DNA from: Fonsecaea monophora
Taxonomy: Eukaryota; Ascomycota; Eurotiomycetes; Chaetothyriales; Herpotrichiellaceae
Assembly (NCBI RefSeq): GCF_001642475.1
Contig: NW_019174003.1
Location: 101,803 to 165,802 of the forward strand
Direction of reading: 5' to 3'
Length of the DNA stretch: 64,000 bases
Part shown: one piece after another, positions 44,546-54,601 of the stretch
How the letters are laid out: every line of letters begins with the position of its first letter
How positions within the stretch are numbered: position 1 is the stretch's first letter
Program-made: the position numbers and the translations under genes
The notes under the pieces: model-generated
The model's database searches: none
Seen by the model: the letters and a program-made list of their open reading frames with translations, nothing else
What the model was told of the DNA's origin: nothing

Positions 44546-45533
44546 ATCTATTGTCGTTGGACGGGCAAGCACAAATGTTCTGAGTCAGTAACACACATTT
44601 AGGAATGGATATGGCTGATGCTGCATAAATACAGGAATACTTGTAAAAATCGATGGAGCTCGCTCTGGATGGTTCGCAGGGCTCTAAAATGACGCAACCG
44701 ATCGATGCGCGATAGCCACCTGCACACCAAGCAGAGATGACCCAGTGGCCCAGTAGCCCAGTGGCCCAGTAGCCCAGTGGCCCAGTAGCCCAGTGGCCCT
44801 AGACCCCGATGCCTCGGCAGCCCCAAAACCACTTCTAGGCGTTGCCGGGCATGCCTTGAGCGAATAATACGAGGTTCTCCATGCTTCACTTCTTCCAAGC
44901 ACACGACGGGGTATTGAGCTTGTGAGTGAGCTTGTTAGTTTATCACAGGTCAAAACCGACCTGGATACTAGGTATTTGCTATCTGAGAGAACAAGTTGAT
45001 CCCTCACGTTATCCATCTATGCCTTGCCAGAAGCACTCGTTCTCAACCTGGTAGCCAGAGCCGGGCGAAGATAATGTCCTTCCCAGCACCTATGCCCTTG
45101 CCTCCTCCCAGCGGTAGGCACCGAGAGGCACCAATAACACCTGAGAAAACAGTCAGAGCCGCCTCCAAGCCCCCAGAAGCAGTTAAGCGCGGGCAAGAAC
45201 TGGTGCCGGATTTGGTCAGCGTAGCCGATAAACAATTACCATTTGGAGGCCCGCCTTGCTTGCTTGCGCACATCTGCGGAGTAACTAGTTGGCTCACCGA
45301 GCTTTATCAGTTGAGCAACCAACGTCGTAGTAATTTCAACCATATCTTCTCAACCTTGATCCAAGGCGGAAACGGTCATGATTTGCGGTGCCATCCTCCT
45401 GCCGCAACTTGTTTCTCACTATATAGCTATTCAAAGGCCCTCTGCCACCTGAGCATGCCACTCCGTCTCATGAGCTAGTCTGTCCCAGTCACCGCCAGAA
45501 AGTATTTCTATCTAGTCAACAGGCCTGCCCAAC
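44546..45533. other. Divergent region (DUF202 / MATE) with minisatellite
   Basis: About 990 bases holding two promoters and the CCCAGTRG minisatellite at 44741-44796. A plus-strand open frame at 44996-45478 has no recognisable content. Confidence 0.45.
44741..44796 (+). repeat. Minisatellite, seven 8-bp units alternating CCCAGTGG / CCCAGTAG
   Basis: Seven exact 8-base units in strict alternation (GG, AG, GG, AG, GG, AG, GG), so the real period is 16 bases with 3.5 copies. The regular alternation implies spread by slippage or unequal exchange of the 16-base unit. Confidence 0.95.
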
Positions 45534-47513
45534 ATGGCGACGCCTCCCAAATACATCAGTCCTCTCGAGCGTGTCACCAGTGTCACGAACCGAGTCTTCT
45601 CCAACTCCCTCCCAGATCCTTCGCCCATCGCCCAGGCCTCACTTGCCCGGGATATCGAGGAAGACACAGACGAGGAAGCCACGGAGACAGAGTCCGAATC
45701 AGAAAGTTCTACACTGCGGCCTTCCACATCTGCTCCAGGAACAGGAGGATATTCATTTGTGGGATCATACCGCAGACCGAGCTTTGCTGGAGCGGGAAAC
45801 AGAGCTACTCTCCTACCCCGCCTTGCACCAGAACATGAGCGACTCTCGAAGGAAGAGAGACAACGGGCAATGGAGGAGGAACGGTCTCTACTGAGAGACA
45901 ACAATCTAATACCACCCAAACATCCTCAGACCGCGGGCGACCAAGGCAGTCGCAGGAGAAGCATTTTCCATATACCTGGCGGTGACCGCAAAATCCCTCG
46001 AGATGAAGAGGCAGTCCCAGCGGTGGAGGTTAACGCCGGCCTTGTGACTGAGGTCTCGCCGTTGTTAGGTGACCCAGGTCTCCCTTATGGCGGACAAGAT
46101 GACGCCCAGACCATCAATCAGAAGTGGGAGGAAGCTGTCGCAGCAGGCATGATTCACACAACCTGGCAGCGCGAGGCCAAAGTAATTGCTCGGTACTCTG
46201 CGCCGTTGATGGTAACCTTTATGCTCCAGTATTCGCTCACCGTCGCGAGCATTTTCACGGTTGGACATATCGGTACAGTGGAGCTAGGGGCAGTGAGCCT
46301 GGCATCTATGTCTGCCAACATCACCGGGTATGCCATTTACCAAGGTCTAGCCACGTCTCTTGACACCCTCTGCGCGCAAGCCTACGGATCCGGCCGCAAG
46401 AAACTGGTCGGCCTGCAAATGCAGCGCATGATCTACTTTCTATGGACCATCACCATACCCATTGCCATCATCTGGCTCTTTGCGGACAAAATTCTCCTTG
46501 CCCTGGTCCCCGAACCAGAGGTCGCTAAGCTTGCAGGCCTGTATCTGAAGGTCGTCCTTTTTGGTGCACCTGGCTATGCAGCCTTTGAATCCGGGAAACG
46601 CTTTGTCCAGGCTCAGGGGCTCTTCTCAGCCTCTCTCTATGTTCTCCTTTTCTGTGCCCCGTTTAATGCTTTCATGAACTGGCTGTTCGTCTGGAAGCTG
46701 GAAATGGGGTTTGTGGGAGCCCCTATCGCTGTTGCCGTCACAGATAATCTGCTCCCGCTAGGTCTCTTCATCTACGTCCGTTTCTTCTCCAAGACCGGTA
46801 TGTCGTGCTGGAACGGATTCACAAAAAAGGCCTTGCAGAACTGGGGACCCATGGTCAAACTAGCCTTGCCAGGGGTGGTGATGATTGAAGCCGAAGTTCT
46901 CGCATTCGAAATTTTGACCTTTGCTGCCTCGTATTTCGGCACGACAGTCCTCGCCGCACAGTCTGTTCTCGCCACACTCACCTCGATCACTTTCCAGATC
47001 CCCTTCCCTCTCTCTATTGCTGGCTCCACGCGGGTCGCAAACCTCATCGGCGCCACATTGGCGGATGCCGCGAAAGTGTCCACACGTGTGACCTTCTCCG
47101 CTGCCATTGTCGTTGGTATCCTCAACGTGACCCTCCTCTCGGCCCTGAAAGATTACATCCCGCACCTCTTCACTTCAGACCCTGAGGTGGTCCGCATCGT
47201 TAGCGAAATTCTCCCTCTGTGCGCAGCGTTCCAACTATTCGATGCTCTTGCCGCCAACTGCAACGGCGTCCTCCGCGGCCTAGGTCGACAAGAATTCGGT
47301 GGTTACGTACAGCTGTTCTGCTACTATGCCTTTGCGATGCCGATCAGTTTCGGCACGGCGTTCGGTGCCGGCTGGGGGCTTTGGGGACTTTGGACCGGCG
47401 TGGCCCTCGCGCTGGGGCTGGTGGCTGTGATTGAATTCGTGTACCTCGCACGGACCGACTGGCAGAGGAGCGTCGAGGAAGCGAGGGCCAGGAATCTAGA
47501 AAGTGGCCAGTGA
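45534..47513 (+). CDS. MATE family multidrug/toxin exporter
   Basis: Intronless 659-residue cation-coupled efflux transporter of the eukaryotic MATE group. The first 190 residues are cytoplasmic, acidic and Ser-rich. The membrane part starts near 215 with YSAPLMVTFMLQYSLTVAS and contains twelve hydrophobic segments. The family's diagnostic GLATSLDTLCAQAYGSG lies in the first MatE repeat, and IPFPLSIAGSTRVANLIG plus NGVLRGLGRQEFGGYVQL in the second. No stop, shift or missing helix was seen. The C-terminal tail is short. In fungi such proteins sit in the plasma or vacuolar membrane; the substrate cannot be inferred. The start at 45534 has a good context (CCCAACATGG). Confidence 0.94.
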   Translation: MATPPKYISPLERVTSVTNRVFSNSLPDPSPIAQASLARDIEEDTDEEATETESESESSTLRPSTSAPGTGGYSFVGSYRRPSFAGAGNRATLLPRLAPEHERLSKEERQRAMEEERSLLRDNNLIPPKHPQTAGDQGSRRRSIFHIPGGDRKIPRDEEAVPAVEVNAGLVTEVSPLLGDPGLPYGGQDDAQTINQKWEEAVAAGMIHTTWQREAKVIARYSAPLMVTFMLQYSLTVASIFTVGHIGTVELGAVSLASMSANITGYAIYQGLATSLDTLCAQAYGSGRKKLVGLQMQRMIYFLWTITIPIAIIWLFADKILLALVPEPEVAKLAGLYLKVVLFGAPGYAAFESGKRFVQAQGLFSASLYVLLFCAPFNAFMNWLFVWKLEMGFVGAPIAVAVTDNLLPLGLFIYVRFFSKTGMSCWNGFTKKALQNWGPMVKLALPGVVMIEAEVLAFEILTFAASYFGTTVLAAQSVLATLTSITFQIPFPLSIAGSTRVANLIGATLADAAKVSTRVTFSAAIVVGILNVTLLSALKDYIPHLFTSDPEVVRIVSEILPLCAAFQLFDALAANCNGVLRGLGRQEFGGYVQLFCYYAFAMPISFGTAFGAGWGLWGLWTGVALALGLVAVIEFVYLARTDWQRSVEEARARNLESGQ

Positions 47514-48406
47514 TTGATGGTTTACGGAACTATAAAAGTCATATTCTCTAAATACACACACACACACACACACTCAGAAGTGCTGCAGGTATACTACGAG
47601 TACATGGACCTCGTCCCAGCAGATGATTACGATCTCGCTGCACAGGTATCTAGGGTGCTAGGGTAGGTAGATCTATGCTAATGAATGACCTCTAATGAAT
47701 TCGACGAGATAAATCTACTGTAAACCTACCATATTGTGCCGTGTATATAAAGCGGCTGCTCTGGTCTAGTATGATCTGATCTGATCTGCTCTGCTCTGCT
47801 CTGATCTGATCTGGTATGTATGTATGTATATGTCTACTCGGTCTAGAATTCTCGCCACAGCCTTACCATATCACAGCCAGACCATGAAGTTACATACAAG
47901 TATACTCAGTATATCTATCATACATGACACAATCGAGTTTGGCGTCGCGTGTAGACGACAACTGCGCGGTACAGGCTACTGTGGGTATTGAGAGACACCT
48001 ACTCGCCTGTGATATAGACGGTGTCTCCTAACGAATCAGGATAGACAGACAGAAGAGAAAGGGAAAGACACAGAAAGGGGGGGATTAATAATTCCTTGAT
48101 GCTGGAGCTAGGCAGGTCTCTTTCTCCCAGACTCCCAGGCACCTAGGGTATGCATCTCGATTTGTCTGCAATCAATTACCAGGACTGACTATAACTATCC
48201 GTTTCATCGTGAGCCCAGGCCCAGTTTTCCCCTTTCCACGCCTGGAACGCCTGATAGTGAGAGAAAATGATGCTGGCTTCTACCAAATAATGCTCTTCAT
48301 CCCAAGTTGTATCGCGTTGTGACCCATTCACAAGGGGCTGAGTCCTTGAGTGGACACAATCTGAGGCGATTGCCATGTGGGAGACGTTCAAAGTAGCTTG
48401 GGTTGT
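47514..48406. other. Convergent 3' spacer with microsatellites (MATE / IDI1)
   Basis: About 890 bases without a gene. A CA run (about 47554-47572), the TGATC/TGCTC pentamer array (47772-47811) and a GTAT run directly after it (about 47815-47828) are the visible structures. Confidence 0.6.
47772..47811 (+). repeat. Pentanucleotide array, eight units TGATC/TGCTC
   Basis: Eight exact 5-base units in blocks: three TGATC, three TGCTC, two TGATC. It is followed by a GTAT tetranucleotide run. Confidence 0.95.
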
Positions 48407-49243
48407 TTACATCCTCCGAATGTGTGTCTCGTTGGCCACTTCGCCCAACTTTCCCTGCACAAGCTGTTCCCACCAGTGGAACAGCATTCCCTCGCAAATC
48501 AGCCGGAACCAAGGCGTATACTTCAGAGCCTTGTCCTTGCCGCTCTGAGTCTCCACATCCTTGAACATCTGTCTCAGCTCCTCCGGGCTCACCCACCGCG
48601 TATCTTTGACTTCGTTCTTGTTGATGTCCAACGTGACGTCGGCCTCGATGAAGAGGATGTAGTCGATTTCGTGCTCTCCCCACGTGCCATCCGAGGGTGC
48701 AAGGTAGTGAATGCGCGCGAGGAAGGAAAAGTCCGAGATAGGCACTTGTGATGACTTGATGCCGAGTTCGTGGTGGAGTTTTCTCTGCGCAGCACGTTTG
48801 GCGCCTTCGATGTTACTTGCCAGCTCGCCGTTGCCGGTCTCTGAAGGGTGCGCGAGAGGGTGTGAACAGCATGTGTTCGTCCACATGTCGGGGAACGTGA
48901 TCTTTTCACTTGCTCTTTGCTGCAGGAGCAACTTCTTCGTCTGCGGGTCGAAAAGAAACACCGAGAAAGCACGATGTAAGAGTCCCTGGTTGATATTGGT
49001 CATTAGGTGGCAAGCCTTTTTGGAGGCGGATCCAATGGGCATGTCGTCGTTGTCGAGGACGATGCAGACCTCGTCCATGAGACGGATTTGTTCTTCATCG
49101 TAGCCGGCGAGCATGTCGTCCGAGTTGGCATCTGACGTGCCGTTGGGTATGGAGTTGGGTGCCATATCGGCGCCGATCAACGTCGTGTGGACATCGGGGA
49201 AGAGAGTCGTGACATTGTCGCGGGTGATTGTTGTCGAAGCCAT
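48407..49243 (-). CDS. idi1: Isopentenyl-diphosphate delta-isomerase
   Basis: Type I isomerase converting isopentenyl diphosphate to dimethylallyl diphosphate, essential for sterol and isoprenoid synthesis; expected in cytosol or peroxisome. Intronless, 278 residues. The Nudix-type fold is complete: NQGLLHRAFSVFLFD, the catalytic Cys in TNTCCSHPL, the metal-binding Nudix-like helix GAKRAAQRKLHHELGI, and the catalytic Glu in WGEHEIDYILF. The C terminus has TPWFRLICEGMLFHWWEQL as in other fungal enzymes. The N-terminal 55 residues are an extension; two later methionines (including MAPNS) are possible starts. The first in-frame ATG was kept. Single-copy in the window and fully intact. Confidence 0.96.
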   Translation of the reverse strand: MASTTITRDNVTTLFPDVHTTLIGADMAPNSIPNGTSDANSDDMLAGYDEEQIRLMDEVCIVLDNDDMPIGSASKKACHLMTNINQGLLHRAFSVFLFDPQTKKLLLQQRASEKITFPDMWTNTCCSHPLAHPSETGNGELASNIEGAKRAAQRKLHHELGIKSSQVPISDFSFLARIHYLAPSDGTWGEHEIDYILFIEADVTLDINKNEVKDTRWVSPEELRQMFKDVETQSGKDKALKYTPWFRLICEGMLFHWWEQLVQGKLGEVANETHIRRM

Positions 49244-50628
49244 ACTGGCTGTCTGCGAGGTAATGACTATTGGTAGGGAGTGTAGCAGAGCAGCCCGACG
49301 GAGGGTTTAGACAGGTTTCGAGGGAGGAATGGCGGGGTGGGAAAAACGGGGCTTTTGTTTGTGAAGGGCTCCTGCGGTTCTCGATGATCTGCTCCAAGGC
49401 GGTGAAATGCGAACAAGGGAAAAGAAAATATTGCCGCAGGGAAAATTCCAGTCACGTGCCAGGGGTAAACTTCGAGATTGCGGGACAAGATGGACCGAAG
49501 TGGGCTGACAGGCACGTGATATGATGACTAGGCTGACTTATCAGCAACTGTACCGAGCAGTTACTATGGTCTATCACTCTCTTCAGACAACTTCCCTATG
49601 TGTTCATCTCGCTTGTCGTCTGCCTCTGGCACAGTCTGCATTCCGTAAGGCAAGTACGACGTCCTTCGCCACAAATCCGCTTTCGTGCTCTCTGGTGCGG
49701 GGCACCGCTGCTCAAGCAGCCTTGAAGCGATCTCCTTGTGGGATGTGCGCAGTGAGGCCCCCATATTCTCGAGAACATTGAGGAATTTGGTTTTCTTTGA
49801 GTTCGGCGACATCTTGTCTGTCTCGTGGTGATTTAGATTTCGTGACTGATATCGCGTGCCGAGTTCTGCTGCAGTTTTATGGAGAGGTTGGTCGTCAAAA
49901 TGGTTGTTCTCGAAAGTCCGAAGTATTCGTACGATGATGTTGGGGATACGCACCTTGGGAATACGCCTGGTGAGTGAAGGCGATATATCCCGTCTTTTAA
50001 ACGCCCTCTCCAGCCCCTCCCCCTGAGACCTCTGCACAAGGTCCTGGACCATCTACCTATTTGCCTGGCTCACCAGACAAGGCCACAGAGACCTGTGGAA
50101 CAACTCGAAGTCATCGCCGGTAAGGGGGCGGACTCGCTTGTTGGGAACGTCGACCTGACATCGCGCTCAACCAACGCCCAAGGTTGGGTCTTAAACCTCA
50201 GCAGAGGATGTCATCCCTTTGAGCAGCGGCAGCCTCTGAACTATACCAACATTGCTATGTTCATTCAGTCATGTATTCATCCTAACCCTTGGACATCTAT
50301 AGCCTGGAGTGACCGGTGCACTGCATTATTCGTAACACGGTATGAGAACTATCATGGCATCAGCTCAGTTCCACCCAGCCCACCTCGTACAGGTTGAAAA
50401 GGACATTCCAGACGGGTTCCGAGCTCCATATTCTTCCTCCTGCTTGTCCGATAACAAACACTTGGCCGTTATGGCCCAAGCCTTCCACCCTTAGGTATGT
50501 AAACAGTCCCTCTGGCCCAGAACAAAACGTTTGATAACTCCTCACTCCTCGCTAAAGCTCGATAGGGGTTTGACAAGTTCGGGATTGCCCCGTATTAAAT
50601 CTAATCCTGGTGTATGCCAGCTCGCAAT
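49244..50628. other. Spacer upstream of IDI1
   Basis: About 1.4 kb holding the IDI1 promoter and the KCS1 3' end. A small minus-strand frame at 49564-49812 is listed separately as doubtful; nothing else supported. Confidence 0.45.
49564..49812 (-). CDS. Doubtful small protein, 82 residues
   Basis: An open frame with an ATG at 49812 and a Lys/Glu-rich composition that looks more coding than its complement (KKTKFLNVLENMG, HKEIASRLLEQRC). The frame stays open up to another ATG at 50052, giving 162 residues, but that part reads less like protein. No family recognised and no splice structure seen. May be a chance frame. Confidence 0.25.
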   Translation of the reverse strand: MSPNSKKTKFLNVLENMGASLRTSHKEIASRLLEQRCPAPESTKADLWRRTSYLPYGMQTVPEADDKRDEHIGKLSEESDRP

Positions 50629-53600
50629 TCATACGCTGACTTCACCTTCTTCCTCTGGCGTATCGTTCCCACCATGTGACACGTGGCTAGCGCCTTCATT
50701 GTCCGTGGTCAACTCCTCCCTTCCACTTATCTCCTTCTTTTCGTTGTTTTTGATGTCAGCCAGTATGCGTTCGAAGTAGGCCTTCAAAGTCCTTAACCCG
50801 CGCAGGTAGCCTCGGTCAATATCATTCGGATGGGCAGGCGGCGCTTGAGCGTTGGGGGGAAGTTCATCCTCGCCAGTGATACAGTTTGCAAAATCCACAA
50901 TCTTAATGTCAATAGGCGGCGGCCACTTTTTGCCCTCCTTTTTCTTTTGTGCCGCGATATCGATGCCGGCCCTTGCCGCCTCTTCAGCTTCTCGAGACTT
51001 GTAGGGCTCGGCATCATATAGCATGAGCAGCGAACTTGCATAGAATCTGTATCCTGGTAATCTTCGCACCATGCTCTCGAGCTTGGACAGTTTGTGAAGA
51101 ATGGTGGGGATATGCCGTGCAACACTGTCGTAGCTGACACCATCATACAAAAATCTCGTGAGCGCGTCCCTGAACTCTCGACCAGCCTTCAGGTCCCGCC
51201 CATAGTATTTGTCCTCGTACGATACTTTTTGGGTTTTGGCATTAAACGTTTGCATGCCGCATATTCTGACACCCAGTTGCTGAGAGGTCGTCGACTTGCA
51301 CTTGCGGCGCTGAGACTCCATCTTCTTTTTGGTGGCTTCAACACCAAATTGCCTTGTTCCCATTTTGAGATCAAGTACACAGGGCCGTCCCATGCCACTG
51401 GTAAGATCTTCCAGCAAGATGAAGTATACAACTCGATCGCCGGAAGCATTGTAAGTTTTCTGAGCCTCTTTTGGATTGGACGGGATCAAGCTCTTCGTAG
51501 CTGACTCTCTGGGTCTGCCAGTACTGTTTGAGTGAGAATTAGACACGCCGACGTCTCCCGCTTGAGACTGGCTCACGCCGTTGACTGTCGAATGACTTGA
51601 GCGGTGCTTCTGAGTATCCCGTGTCTTCTCCTGGTCCATGGCAAAAACATCGCCTCCGGTGTCAGGACCAAAATCGGTTGTATAGGCTTCGTCTTCAAAA
51701 TACTCCAACCCAGGACTCTGTTTCTCGTTCACTGATTGGCGTCGACGTCGCAGACCCATTCCAGAATGACGCCTTTTCACATGTTGTCTGTTTTCTGCAA
51801 CAGAGGAGGTGGACACCTCACTTCCATCAGTTTTAACTTGTTCAAGATTGTATTTGAGATCATCAAAGGCAGAGGCAGATGAAGAATACACACTAGCGCC
51901 GTCACTGGTCTGTGAGCGTCCTTCACTGGGTGTAGGTATGTGCGGTGTCTTGTTATGCGGCATCGGTGTTTCATGGTGAACCATTGACGGAGCAAAATCT
52001 TTTGCATCTGCATGGGGGAACGAATTTGTAGACAGGTTACTCCTCCGCCGAGGGACGTGATGGCCTTTGAATCTCGGAACAGAGCTGTGTGAGGGCATAT
52101 GACGACGGATATACTGGACAGGAGGAGGGCCGAATACTTCGCGTAGAATTTTATCCTTCAAGCCCTCGTTAACAGTAGTATGGCCCCAACTGTTCGAATG
52201 TTCGGGCATTGATGGTCTGTTTGGCGATTTCTCTGCCTCTGAAAACTCCTGTGTGGAGGTATCTGGAAGATCGAAATCCTTGCTTCGCCGGCGCCCGTGA
52301 TTGGGGTCCGCACTTTTGGGCCGCTCTGGCAAAGCGAAGTAATTGGAGGGGATGATATGTTTGTTCTGTTCTAGGATAACCTCAGGAATACTGCCGATTT
52401 GCTGCATCGAGTGGCTGACAATTCGTGGTTGGTCTCCAGACGAGGAAATTATTGACCTCGAGCCAATGTCGGACGTGCCTTCTATCTCTCTGGAACGGTC
52501 TTCTTGACCAGGATTTTCAGTCCTCGAATTACCATCAGGCTTTGCCTCCGAGTTCTGTGTTTGTTTTGGAATCTTTGAGAAAGTTACATTCAGTACGCCA
52601 ATGTATCTGTCCACCATGTCAGTCATCCCATCTCTCTTCGATCTTGGCGGAGGATGGAAAGGGTTAGTTGAGCAGGATACATTAGACATACCTGGGAAGA
52701 AATTTGAGCATGTCCGGATGTCTTTGCTCGATTCGTTCGTAGAATTCATTCTCCCGATTGTTCAGCTGTTTGCAGACGGCGCGACGAGAAAAGCGAAATA
52801 TTGTCGAGTGCCCTCCCACTTGATGCTTATAAGGTTCAAGTACAACCTTTCCCTTAGTCCTAGGCGGACCCTGAACTTCGGTTGGTCGCCGAGATAGTGT
52901 GCTTCGTTGCGTTGGCGTGGTTGACATATCATCTGTTTGACTTTGTCGGCTGATATCATCACTAGATTCAATCTCCGACTCCGAAGTGCTGATGATTGCA
53001 GTTGAGGGAGCTTCTTCAAGCGGGGATAGTGCTGGCACATGATAGTCTCCGGTGCCTTCGTCCAAAGGGCGATAATTACCATGAAACATTCTCTTCTCAT
53101 TCTGCGAGACGACTGATATGTCAATGTGCTCCGTGCCTCCCAACGCCTCGTTTGTTTTGTTGTCGGTTGAGAGAACAATCTCGTCTGTCGGTCTCGGAAG
53201 TTGTCGATTGTTGTTCATATTTGGTGAGGCAACCTCTCCTGGGGAAGTGAAGCGTTCGATCTCTTCAGGCGACGGACCTGGATGTGGGTAGTAGACAGCT
53301 GCCGATATATGCTCCTCTTCAGAAGGGTGCTGGTCCTCTTCTCTCTCCTCTTCGGTGACCTCCCCAGGAGTCGCATCACGGACTGTCGCCTTGTAGATTT
53401 CCTTGCCATCATCAGATACTCTCCCCTTCACATCTGGTTTCTCTGCAAGATCCTGTTGACGGAAATAAGGATCGAGGTCAGGTCTGAGTGGAGAAGTGGC
53501 CTGTGAACTGCGTAGACTCCCTGGGCCTGTGGCATCTTGGGAAGTGGTGACGACAGGGTCAATGCGTTCTCTCGAGGGCCGACGAGCACTCCATGAAAAT

Positions 53601-54601
53601 TTAGCATCTTGAGTAGCCGGGCTTGTTGGTCGTGAAGACGACTTCGAGGGCTCCCTGCTGCCACTAATGTGACTGAACTGGTCACCGACGTTCAACCCTT
53701 GAGAATCCGGGCCGGTTCGTGGATCGAAAATACCCATCATATGACTAGCCTTCCTGCTACGTGCTGTACCTCCAACTTCGGGGTTCTTCACTGTAGCTTC
53801 TATACTTTTGTCCACATGTGCCCTGCCACGACTGACACTCCGCTCTGTGCGAGGGCCCTTCAGGACAGCACGCATGGCATCGCCTCTCTCAACCACTGTA
53901 TGTTGCCCATTTTCTTCCGAAGCGGTCTCTTTCTCTTGGGCCCCTCCAGTATACCGATGTTGTCCTGTGCTCCCCGTGTCTTGGTCTTTCCCCTCGTGGC
54001 TCTCCATCTTCCCCAATGTTACATGAAACTTCTTAGTCCATGAGTTCGAATCGGAGGCAATCCGTCTGATACCGTGGATCGTGCCAGTTGAAGGATGGGA
54101 CGGCGAGGGAGGCGTATCTACATCAGTCGAAGAGTCGGATCGTCGAATCCACTCCGGCTTCCGTGGAGAGTGGGTGCGAGGAGTTTTGCTTGTATCGGGA
54201 GGAGGGACAGGATGTGTCACCATGGTCGACATATTGAATGGTGCTTTCCGCGAGGGAATGGAAGACGGAGATGTTCTTGCCCCGTCTAGGGGAGTGGAGG
54301 GCTCGCTCGGGGGAGAGACATAGTGTTCAGCAAAGATACTGTCTCTTTCTGATAATTGAGGAAGATGCTCGCCCAACGTGGCTGCCCGATGAAGACTGTA
54401 GAGCGGACCTCTGCCATTGTTTGTATTCGTGGAAGGATATAACCCTTTTGTCCCCCGTGAGATTGGAATAGGCTTGGAACTGGACGAGGGACTCAGACTG
54501 GTAACAGTTGAAGTAGAGCCTGGTTCATGGCGGAGCAAAGGGTGTCCATTTACCGTCGAACCTGGCGCGGACGGTCTTCCGGCGGGAGCGCTATTTGACA
54601 T
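50629..54601 (-). CDS. kcs1: Inositol hexakisphosphate kinase, Kcs1-type
   Basis: Makes inositol pyrophosphates (5-IP7) from IP6, linking phosphate state to signalling. Two exons (54601-52692 and 52606-50629) with a short GTATGT...GGACAG intron give 1295 residues. The first 630 or so residues are disordered and Ser/Pro-rich. The kinase begins at FRFSRRAVCKQLNNRENEFY, and the intron falls inside the conserved PRYIGVLNVTF. A long insert of about 380 residues separates the N lobe from the inositol-kinase signature PCVLDLKMG (near 1040). Later come GVRICGMQTF, the RFYASSLLMLYD segment and the metal-binding Asp in IKIVDFANC. The C-terminal tail is acidic. The frame is open to 55003 without an ATG; the first ATG at 54601 was used. 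Yeast Kcs1 is 1050 residues. Confidence 0.94.
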
